Of a stretch of DNA of 64,000 bases, positions 27,101 to 39,100 are shown piece by piece. Below the pieces are notes generated by a model, which did no database searches, was not told the origin of the DNA, and saw nothing but the letters and a program-made list of their open reading frames with translations. Source of the DNA: Epinephelus fuscoguttatus (taxonomy: Eukaryota; Chordata; Actinopteri; Perciformes; Serranidae); assembly GCF_011397635.1 (NCBI RefSeq), contig NC_064758.1:20271013-20335012 (forward strand), written 5' to 3'. A program made the translations under genes and the position numbers. The first letter of the stretch is position 1. Each line of letters begins with the position of its first letter.

Positions 27101-30100
27101 ACTTCAGGCGATTGCATTTACATTTCAAAATCATAAAAGTGGTGGTTATTTGTGAAGATGATCTTGCCTAACAAAACATGTATCATAAACCTGTTTGCCA
27201 CAGAGCTAATTTCCCTGCAGTAATCCAAAATCCAATGGAAATATCCCATAGGCTTTTTGACGATTGAACCAGGGCAATGTTAACTTCCACATCGGCCTGC
27301 AAAAAACATCATCCCTGCAGCACTCGATCTACCTGCCCAGAGTGGCCTGCCAGCAGCAATAGATCAATCAGAATGTGGTTGAAAGTATCAGCATGTTCTC
27401 CGAATATTTTTTTTCACTTCTTAAGCACACTGTGAATGCACACATCATGTTGGTAGGTCACTGTGAGCAGCAGCTCTGTTTGTCAGAACACCCGTCCATT
27501 GTTATTGTTTTGACTGAGAGACCCCCACCAACCAAAATTACACATTGTGTGTTTAATACACACAGCCAAAAAAGAAACAATATAAGATTGGATTGTGATG
27601 CATTTGGTTTCATGGACAGAGTTACGTAAGTCAATGATGTAAATCATTCATTAAAATGCTTTCCATGCTAGGTTTTCTCTACAGGATATTATATTATATT
27701 GTAGACTGGTTTACATAGTAGTGAGAACATGCGTGTCTGAAAAACACAATTGTGGTTTGTGCTCTGACCGATTCATTCGCTGCAACATAATCCCGATTTG
27801 ATCTACGCCTACTGACAATGCCTCTAACCCATTCCAGTGATTCCAGTGCTTATTGAGCTTTGCCAGAGTGCGCTGACCAAAGCAAAAGCCACCTTTAAGT
27901 CTTAAGCAATAATTGCTTTCTTTCATCCCTTTCTTCACAGGACAGAATCCATGTGGAGGACGGAGTGCTGTCAGTGTCGGTGCTGACGCTATCTGACGCC
28001 GGCATGTACCAGTGTGTGGCTGAGAATAAACACGGCGTCATATATTTTGCTGCCGAACTAATGGTTTTAGGTAGGATGGCATTTATATCCTCCAATCATT
28101 TTTGGCAAAGAATCTTAAAGGTCATCTTACTGTCATTCTTAAAGGTTGTCTGGATTAGTGGATAATGGGGTCAGCGAGAACGGTTTTGTGGGGGCAAACA
28201 CATTTAAAAAATATTTTCCCCTTCATGATATCCTGATTTACTTTGATGTGAAGGTGAGGATGGGGCGATAGATACAGAATTCCCAGTTGAGCATGATCTT
28301 TTACAGTAAAACCAATTAAAAGTTAAACATTTTTGGGCCAGATAGGTTTTCCACATAAATCGAATTTTTACGAAGGAAATGGAGTAAAAATCACCAGTAG
28401 CAATTTGATTTTATATATATTTTTTCCCCAAACATCAAAAATGTTTCAAATGTCTGTCTCCATTACTTGATGATTTCTGCAGATCAAACTGTAGCATGCT
28501 TCAAATGCCCTAAGAGATTTGCCGCAGTCTTGTACTAAAGTCAGTTTACTGTTTCCCATCAGCCTCTCCTCCAGACTTCACAGGAAACGTCCTCAGAGCT
28601 TTGCTCAAAGCCAAGGCAGGAACTACAGTGACTTTAGAGTGTAAACCCCAGGCCTATCCCATCGCCAGCATTTTATGGAAGAAAGGAAACCTGCCTATCC
28701 ACACCAATGACAGGTAATGACTGAACTGAAAGTTTCTGTTTGTGTTCTGAAACCACTTTTATGATGGTGCAGCAGAAGACCGATTGCAGTTCAAAGTCGG
28801 GGTAGAACAGTACAAACATAAACAATTCAGTATTTTTTTCTGTTTAGATATCAAAGCCGATGCATTATTCATCCCACCTGTGTTCTAGCTGAGCCTTGTT
28901 TGGTCTAATTGATCAATATTCGATGCACAAACTGTCTGTGATGATGTAGAACACTGACATGTAGACAAATCCAGAACCAGAGTTTATCTAACCATGATTT
29001 TTTTTTTTTTTGCTGCTGTTCTTGGAAGTTGGATTGCAAACTGCTGTCTCTGTTTGTACACTCCTATAGGATCACACTTTCCCCAGATGGAACATTGAGG
29101 CTTGCCAATGTGAGCAAATCTGATGCAGGCAGCTATACGTGCTTTGCTAGGAATAGATTTGGCATGTCAAGTACAACTGGAAGGCTCCTTGTTACGGGTA
29201 AGCTCCGCAGTGAAATAGCATAATGTTTGTGCATCCCACTTAGTAAGCAGAATTTATTGCTCAGTATGGATTAACGCAGCTACTGTACCACGAGGACTTG
29301 AGTCAATAACTGGTGGGTAGAACACATAAACAAACTTTAGGTTTTGCTCTGAGGAGCTTGTCAAAACTTTGGGAAGTTTTTTACCCTTGAGGGACTTTGT
29401 ATAATTAAGTAAGAGCATAAATGTTTTTAGATTCATTTTAAAGGTCATTTTTACATGTTTATTTATTTCCTTGAGGGGGTGTAACGGTTACCCAAACTCA
29501 ACTCTCAACTGCAACTTAAAAAAACAAAGAAAAAAACTCTTGTCTTTCAGTTTAATTCTATTGAGTTGTTTTGTGCGGTTGCATTCTGCAGCGGCTGCAA
29601 TAATGCACTTGGAAGGTGTTTGAGAAAATACTCGATCATTGTTGTCCTCAAAGCAGTTGAAACAACCAATTTACTGCAACAAATGAAAGTGCCCTGAGTG
29701 GAGGCAATGAAAGCGTTAGTGAGGAGGTGTTACAGATGCTGTTATTGTCGAGCGCGTGTTTCCAGCAGAGTGATAGCTGAGTGTTCTCTTATTGGTTTTA
29801 TTAATGTGCTGAACGCTATTGTCTGCCGCCGTAACTGCCAAGGCCGCTTATTTTTTTTAAATAGCTGGGGTATTTTTCAAGGCCGTAATGCAGTCAGCGA
29901 CACAGAGCCACGACCCAGACATTGATTATTACTAGCTTAAGCACTGAGGGGACACTTTTTAGATGTGATTTTCTTCTCCCTCGACAGTCTATAAGGTAAG
30001 ATGTAAGGGTGCAAATCCCCTTCCTTTGTGCTGCACCTTCTTTATTTGATTCTAACAGATTCATTATCTTGACTTTTGAAGCACGGCAGACTTAGCCAAA

Positions 30101-33100
30101 TGATTGCTATTGTAGACTTTGAAGCAGCGCCCTTCATTTTTGTTCTGGATGCACAGAGCAGCCCATTACATGACATTTTATCTGATCCACAGTGTATTGT
30201 AATTGCTATCAGGATTTCAGAAGATTATTCTAGCTGTGTCAGCCTGGAGTATTAGGCCATTTTAGTAGTGGCAGGCTGCGTGTTATCACATTATTCGACG
30301 AAGACTTTCATGAGACCTTCCTTTATATAGATAATACTATGTGGCTTAGTGTATTTCAGAGCATGTTCATGTAAGTGTTGTCTCACTATTGGACCTCTAT
30401 TTCAGGAAACCAACGATACACTGCTCATCTCTTTTCATCTGGCACTGACATGTCTCATGTTCTGCGTGAGATTGGCAGCCGCCCTGTCAGAAATGACTCC
30501 CTCTCACAGTGTTTTTTTTTTTTTTTCTGAGGCAGATCCAACCAGAATCACCCAGGGGCCGGTGGACATGGAGATCATTGTGGGCGAGAGCATCGTGTTA
30601 CCCTGTCAGGTCGCCAGTGACCCCGTCCTTGACGTTTCTTTCTCCTGGGCTTTCAACGGACAGCTCATCGCCAAGGGAGACGGTCACTTTGAGCTAGTGG
30701 GTGGGGTGAGTGACCCGCAGTCATACTTCTTCAGAACGTGCGAATGGGCAGTTGGCACCTCTTCGCATCTTGCTTCACTTCATCGCTGCCATTAGTTAAA
30801 AGAGACAGCTTGTGGTTTGACATCATGGTATTTCTTGGAGAGAATTACTGTGACTAGTTTTTTGCTGCAGTGGGTGTGATAGCATCCGTTTTGCAATTCT
30901 GAAAGTCTCCTTGGAGGCACAATAAGCTATGGGAATGTGAAAATCTCTGGGAGGAAGCACTATTAGATCACTCGGCCCCTTAAAGCTTCCAATTGTACTT
31001 TTGTGAATGGAAACATGGCCATGCTATGTCAAAATACACTTCCTACATAAAACCCATCGTGTAGGTAATGCGTTAGTTGCTCAGCCATTGTGACAGGTTG
31101 TCATCTTTTTGAGTACACTTCTCCTACTCGAGCTTAGCCTTCTGAAGTAATCTATTTTTTAAGTCTTTGGCTGGTCTTGAATTCCTTTTCAAATCCTACT
31201 TTGACATAGACTGCTGCACAGCTCCTCATAACAGAAAGGGGATACACATCATTAGAGGTGTCTTGGCAGAGCCCCAAATGACAAAACACTTTCAGAACGC
31301 CCTCACACCCTCTGAGATTAACTATTCTTCCTATGTGTGTTTGACTGACAATGTTCTTATCTGAAAAGAGACTTCCCCAGAAATGCTAGAATGTCCCCAG
31401 TCCAAAGAGATTATCAACTTAACTTTGCTGCTTCAAGGAATTTCATTTCCATAATTAAACCACGTTGGCTCTACTGCCACATTTCCCTGCCAATACCAAG
31501 AGAACGATTTCACCACTAATTTACCATTTGCTGCTTACGGGTGTCCTCTCAGATGAGAATCTAGATTGCCTTTTTTCTTCTCTCTCCAATTGAGCAAAAA
31601 CCCACTGAACTCAATAGTAATAGCTTATTTGTGTAGTTGCTCGCAACAGGTCTTGAAGGTCGTGGTGATGACCTCTGCGGAAAGCAAGGCAAACAGCCGA
31701 GGTCTTGTCTGACACAAAAATTCCATTTGCTGCATACAATTTGCGTGAATTTTGGCCTTGATCCTTTTCATCCAAGCTTATTTTGGACAGAAGTATACGT
31801 TTATGTGTTTTCTGTCACATTCAGAAATGTTTCATTATGTTTGGCGTCATGGCTTTGACTTCAAAGAACTGTCTAGATGTTGGTGTTAAATATCTTTTAA
31901 AAACAGGCCTCTGCAAAGTCTTAGCCGAATAACTGCAGGATCTGCTAACGTTTTTTGGCACAGCTATTTACTGCACCTTATATATGCTTCACTAGATTCT
32001 TTAATAAGCTGTCAAAGGGTCTGTTATCTTTCATGCTACATAAAGCTTTCTTTCCTCCTTGGTAGAGAACAGCAGGAGATCTGATGATCAGGAACATTCA
32101 GCTTTACCACGCTGGCAAATATATCTGTGTGGTGGACACGGACGTGGAGAGCCTGTCAGCCGTGGCTGTATTGATCGTCAAAGGTAAGAAAACCTCCTCT
32201 TTGCTCTGCAGTCACTAATTAAAACAGGGCTTACAGCCAGGATTGTTTTTGGGTTCCTCTTTTTAGAAAGGGGGATTTTAAAATTCTAGACTTAACAGAA
32301 AGTGGTAGATGGGAAATGGACTGCACTCGTATAGTGATTTTCTACCTTAACGGACAAAAGGCTTTACAATTTGACTTTCATTCACCCATTCACACACACA
32401 CTCACACGCTGATGGCGGCGGGGCTGCCATGCAAGTCACTGGCCTGTCCTTGGGGAGCAACTTGGAGTTCAGTGTCTCGCTCAAGGACACTTGGACATGT
32501 AATAGCTGTAAAGTGGTTGATAGATGCAGCCACAATAAACAGATGCCTGCGCTGTGTAAGAGTTACCAAAGCTGTGCAGGAAAAAATAAAGGGAATGTAT
32601 TTTTTGGGAGGGATTATATGAATATTCTTTACTGAGAATATAAAGAATGCTCGACTGTCAGGGCGTATAATGTTCACATAGGCTTTTAAGCTCAAATGGG
32701 TTTTGTCTCAGCTGGTGATTGCAGTGCGACCAAAATGCCCATTTCCTCATGAAAATGATTCTGGATGTCATCAGAGAGTCCGCAGTTTTTATGTCCTGCT
32801 TTTTTCTGGTTGCAGTCGCTTGATTACATCAAATAAAGGAGGCTTTGTGCTTCTTTGAGATTGCGTTTAGGGATGTCTTTGGAAGGAGAGAACTTGACAA
32901 AACTGTGTGAAAATGTTCCCTCTCTCTCTTTTTAATGACCAATTTTCAATATTGTTGCAATGTACTTGACAGTGGAATGTTTAGATGCCTGTCTGTGCTC
33001 ACTCATGCAGTATGTATAGCTCCAGAGAGACACGATTGTCAAGAGCTACATCGGGCAGAACAAAATAGAACAACTTTTGTTATGTGTTTCGGGGAGAGGC

Positions 33101-36100
33101 AGATTTGTGCTGCGTGCAGACGAGTGAGAGGAGAGACGTTCCTGGCTTTGATCGATACGTCAAATAGCCCGGCGAATTGACATTACGCAAATATGTTAAA
33201 TGTCAAATGAGGTTGGGGATGATATCGGTGTCAAGATTTGAAATGGTTGGATCCATATCTTTATCTTGTAAGGATACCCACCAGTGATTTAGCTTGGCAT
33301 GTTAAAGATCTTCTGGGCAAATGGCATTAATAAGCACTCCTTTCCAATTGGCTGAGGACTAAGTGGAAATGGGGCTGTTTCTCAAGCAGAAGCAATATCA
33401 AGGCCATGGAAATGGATTGGCCTAGTATTGACTGGAGAGAAACTTGTCTGTGATTCAGATTGTGCATTATTTACACTTCCTGCTCACGGCAGCTGTCATG
33501 GATGTCTCATTGCTTGGATCGAACGACTCCAAATGTTGGGCGACAAAGCATGAAGCTGGAAAGAAAACCAGTCATGGAGGGCAAAGAATGGCTTTGCTTG
33601 ATCACAACTGCAGAGCTATAACAAACTGACAGTGGTCACATGTCCAGTGGCCAGACATTATCCTGTTTGGAAATCTCCTCTATCTTTATACTTAGATAGG
33701 GCTGGGAAATATATTGATATTGTGATAATGGACTAGATATCGTCTTAGATTTTGGCTGTCTTAATATCGTATGTCTTTATGTCCACATCACTGATGATTA
33801 TGTATTAAAAATCAAATTGTGTAAATATCATCATGATATGATATCGAGGTATTGGGTTAAAAATATACTGATAATTGATTTTCTCCATATCCTCTGGCCC
33901 TCTTCAGGTACTTTTGGATACATGTACAATGGACAATAACCAGCGGTGCAAGAAATACTGCTTAAAAAAGTATCAATACAACAGTGTGAAAGATTCTCAA
34001 TTAAGAGTAAAAGTTCTGCATACAATGTCCTACCTAAGTAAATGCAGATAAGTACTATTAGCAAAATATCTATTATGTCATCTCCAGCCCACCCTCCCCC
34101 CAGTAGGATAAGCAGTTATGGTTAATGAATGAATGGATAAATGTATTTAAAGTATCAAAAGTAAAAGTGCTCATGCAGTAAATTGGCCCCTGTGGCTGAT
34201 AGATCATTATACTGAAGCTAACACGGAAGTGCCAAAAACTGCAGTTCTTTGAATGGCCACATGAGGCTGACTCCAGAAACCAGTCCAGAAACCAGTTCCC
34301 ATAGACCCTCATGTTAAAATACACAACTTTACAGCGGGGGGGGGGGGTTGTCAGCCTCTCACTTCTGGCTCCAAAAAACCAAGATGGCGAAGGTTGAAAT
34401 GAAATGCCGAGGCTTCAAAACAAGAGCCCACAAGCCAATGTGTGACGTCCCAGTAGCTACGTCCATTATTTTCAGTCTATGGTATCAGTGTCTAAGTAGC
34501 ATTTTACTGTTGTAGGTGGTGAGATGTAGGGAGTTTTATTTACTTTATCAAATTTTTGTCCAGTCGTTCCCAAAGTAGTTTGGACCACTCCAAAGGGTCC
34601 CAAGATAAATCTGCGGGGTTGTGAAATTCTAATTGGGGTGGAAGAGAAGAAAAAATTGAAGTTCTGCAACATAAATTGTTGTGATGTTTTAATTTATTTT
34701 TCTCTTTTTTGTGAAATATTGGATAAATTGACTTCTTTGGGCTCAAACAGTAATTTAAATAAAACCACCTGAAGGGAAGTCACTGTTTGGTGGAACTGCT
34801 AAAAACTCACGGGCATCTGAAACATGTAAGTATTTCACAATGTATTTTATTGTATTTTATTTCTCTTTTTTAATTAACAGAGCCTTATGTGATATTCAAA
34901 GAGTATCTATAATTTAGAGGTTGTCTCCACACGGCTCTCAACATGGAGGTGGCTAAGCTGGCAGCTAGCAGCTAGCGATGCTAACACCTAGAACAGCTCT
35001 AACAACCAGAGATGGGCAAAAATACATCAAAATGTATTTTGATACAAAATACAAAATACTGGTGCCAGAAAATGTATCAAAATAAAATACATGTATTCTT
35101 TTTAGCAGCGACCCGCAGCTCTATAGGTCACTCTGTCAGTCAGCTGGTTGGTCAGTTGGTCAGTCGATCCACAAAGCCCAAAAATGCTCAAAATTTGCCT
35201 ACTGCAACTAGAGACCAGTAACTATACCAGAAAGAATGCCCACAATTCGTCCATAGATGACGCTATACTAACCGATTCAAATCTTTTTGTGAATAACTCA
35301 AAAAGTCCTTGACCAAAAATGCTCAAAATTTACATGCTGCAATTAGAGACCACAAGTAACTATGCCAGAAAGAACAACTATGATTCATCCATTAATGGCA
35401 TGCATAAGCATCACTAGCTTGATATTATAACTATCAACACCATGTATTTATACAATAGGCTACGTAGCCAGACCCAGCAGCAAGGTAGTCTACTGGTAGT
35501 GTGGGTTCATCCACATGAGCAGCATGTCTGGCAAATCTAGTCTAGCTGTGCTGTGAACTGTCCACCAACGGTCTAGCTAAACAGCAGCAAGATACTGTAG
35601 CTACTGTAGCTAGTTCACTTGTTTGCTGTCTAACTTGGAGCCTTTGGAGCCCTGTGTTCAACTTTTTTCAAATGAAAAAGAGAAAAAAAAAGCTAGGGAC
35701 ATGTAGGCTACCCTAAAATATTATTTATTGATTCAGATTTAGATTCAGACAACTTTATTGATCCCACGTGAGGCAATTCATTTGTAGCATACTCATCCCA
35801 AGCATCAACCACAACAACATACAATTTCCTATGTTATGCACAGTCCAGTAAAACAGACCACTAGGTGAAGGGCACATTGAATTGCCCAAGTTAGAAAAAA
35901 CATATAGAAAAATTTTTTTTTAAAAAAAGAAGTAAAAAATATTGTTAAATCCAATATTATAAGAATGTGTAACCTGTTATTTTGTTTTTTGATTCGTGGA
36001 GAAAGTATTTTGAGTATTTTAAATACAAAATTACTCCACTCAAAAGTATTTTGTTACAAATTACATTTGCTTTTTATCGGCCTTATCAAATACAAATTAC

Positions 36101-39100
36101 AAAATACTCAAATGTAATTGAAATACGTATTTAAAATACAAGTTATATAAATACTGCCCATCCCTGCTAACAACTGCAACAGTGTTGACAGAGCTAGCGG
36201 TGTTAACCAGGGGTTGGCATCAGTGGAAACCTCTGTATGAGGGCAGTGCAGAGCGGCAGTAATAAGCTTGCCAGTAGGGTACACGCACAGGGACTCAGAT
36301 ACACTTACAAAGAAATACCACAACAAAGCACAGAAAAGCTCCAAGTATAGCTCACATCACTCCACACTAGCTATACATAGCAAATAGTGGTTTGCTGCTA
36401 CATTAATGCTCTGAATAGTGTATAGAGCTCCTTTAAGTCTTAGATTTTAAATGAGAAACAGTAAATAAACCTTAACACTCTAATTGTAGTGGAATACAAT
36501 ATTTCCCTCTTAAATGAAGTGGAATAGAAGTAAAAGTAGCATAAAATATTAATACACAAGTAAAGAACAAATATCTCCTAACTGTGCTTAAATACAGTAC
36601 TTTGCACCGCTGACAATAACACATCTCTTCAGCGAAAGTGCTCCTTGAATAATCGAACACAACATGCTGTTTTCATGGGAGCTACTTTCCACCAGAAAAA
36701 TTGTGCTGTGTTGTGTGTATTATCCAAAGCAGTGGGGGCACTGAATCTGGAAAGAGATGTTGCTGTTGATTTTTTAAAATGTTATTTTTCAAAGCTTGGA
36801 GCACCACAAAAAAAAAAATCCATTTAACCTCATTCATTTTGGGGTGGCGGCAGACATCTCAGAGATGGATAGCCCAAATCCTTGACAAATAAAACTATCC
36901 ACATGGCTTTTTTATACCGCAAGAGGTACGTGAGAGACACAGACAGGATTCCCTCGGTGGCTGCATTTACATGTGCTCAAAAAAATGCAATTTTAATGTT
37001 AAGACAACAATGTGAATAATGCAGGACTCAGGACTAGCTGTGATAATGATCTTGTCAGTGTGATTGTGCTTTAAGATAGAGCGAGCGTGACTGCAGCAAC
37101 ATTTATGAGCTTTTGTCATCATGATGTTAATTATTGGCGCTATTGGCAGTTGTGTAACATTAGATGGTGATAGTTAGCTCAGTAAATTTGCAGGGTGCTA
37201 TTTCCGATCCTGTCTCGCTCCACTCCTCTCGCAGCGCTGAAGGTCAATGATGATCGCTCCTGACACAAAGACTCTTGAGTGATCATCCGGGTTCTTGTTT
37301 TCCACGATGGCAATGGAAAATGTTTTAGATGCCACTCCACGGTGCCTCACAAACACTCCACCGGGTGGCAGTGGTTATGGAGAAGGTCATGTTATACAGA
37401 TAACATCACGGTCATTAGCATTCAAACCACTTTGGTGAGCACTCGGGCTTGTTTGACAGTTTCATCATCATCACCCTGGAAGACACCCACCATACGACAG
37501 TCAGTGCAGCACAATGTCTTTTATCATTATTATACCATCACTTTTATAACATACTATTATTTAGATTCACTTCTGACTTATGTGACGGCATGTATTACAA
37601 ATTATTGAAGTATTCAGTTCAAATCAAAGAAATATCACTGTGTCTGTAAGTAGTCATAATCCAGCCAGATATTAATTTGCCCTGTGCCAGGTTCACAACA
37701 AAAGCCTAGACAGTCTGCCCATATTAATAACAGATTATTTGAACACCCTCTAGACACTGACAGCACCCTCTTGCCTCAGCCAATGAAATATAATTAAGAG
37801 GATAAGGAATTGATCCTTGATTGTGTGCTCCATTAATATGTATTACTGAGGCCAGTGTATTAAGGTTTTTTTTTTAATCAGGAGCTGCTAATGAGTTTTA
37901 CAGAGATCAATATCTTTAAAGCCAAGGCTTTAAGGCCAAATGTATGTGGGCAGCACGTTCAAGGCTTCTGTAAACAAAACAAAAAAACGTTCTTCAGCAA
38001 TTACTTGTTTAGCATACACGCATTGAAACATGTAACACGTACATGCTGCATGAACCATTGATTGTGTATGAAAATAATCATTTAACGCTTTGATAATTAG
38101 AATATTTGGCTTCAGATTAGAAACCACTTTTTAGGCGGTGAGGAGTGTGAGCAGAGCTAGGGGCGTTATTATTCTGCGGTCTGTCTCACAGCTCTCTAGT
38201 GGTCTATTATTTCTGATGAGCCGACACGTTCATTAGAACAGGAAACAGTAGATGAGGCTAAAGTAAAACATCACACCGCTTAATTGGTGGGATAATGAAA
38301 ATAAATGATAAAACTCGGGTTCTTCAGGGCTATGAGGCCCTTTTTCATCTTTTACCTTTTAATTTGACTCCCCGCATCTACTTACGTCTGCTGTTTCATC
38401 GATCAATTACCGGGAGGACCATGAAAGGGAAGGATTACAAGTCGGTTGAATATTGGAGGATAAATCTTGAATTAACTTTTAATTCCCTGTGAAGGGCATA
38501 ACTTCTCCTCAAACTCAAAGCTTTTTAAAGAATGTTTGTCTCTTGCTAATGTTGAATTCAAGATGTAAAGGCGTAGTAATCTCTTGTAGCAGTGTAGTTA
38601 AGGTGGAGGTGTTTTTTATGCAAATGTATTTGTCGCTCATGTTTTCCTCGCAGTACGTGTGAGTGCACACATTTACATCCACACATTCTGCAGTCTCGTC
38701 TGTGCCTCTGCATGTGCAAGTACCTCACAGTGTCTGTTCCTGTGATTGAGCCAGGCCCCCCCAGCCCTCCAGACTCTGTGACGGTGGAGGAGGTGACAGA
38801 CAGTACAGCCCAGCTGGCCTGGAGTCCCGGCAGAGACAACGGCAGCCCCATTACCTATTACCTCATCCAGACCAGGACTCCCTTCACTGTGGGCTGGCAG
38901 AGGGTTAACACAGGTAGGCAGCACTTAAAGATGAATTCTTATCTTATATCACGTGTGATGTTATTAAGATACTTCACGGATCCCTGCAGGGAGATTCTCT
39001 TACTTCTCTTTCCGCTTCAGCTGGGAGGTCAGAGTGTAGGGTCAGCTACAGAGCGAAGGCTCTGGAGATGGGAGGGATACGGAGTCTTACTCGAGAGAAC

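Noticed and set aside
34336..34347. Run of twelve G as a quadruplex or regulatory signal
   Set aside because: A single homopolymer in an interspersed repeat, without four separated G tracts; likely a simple-sequence expansion.
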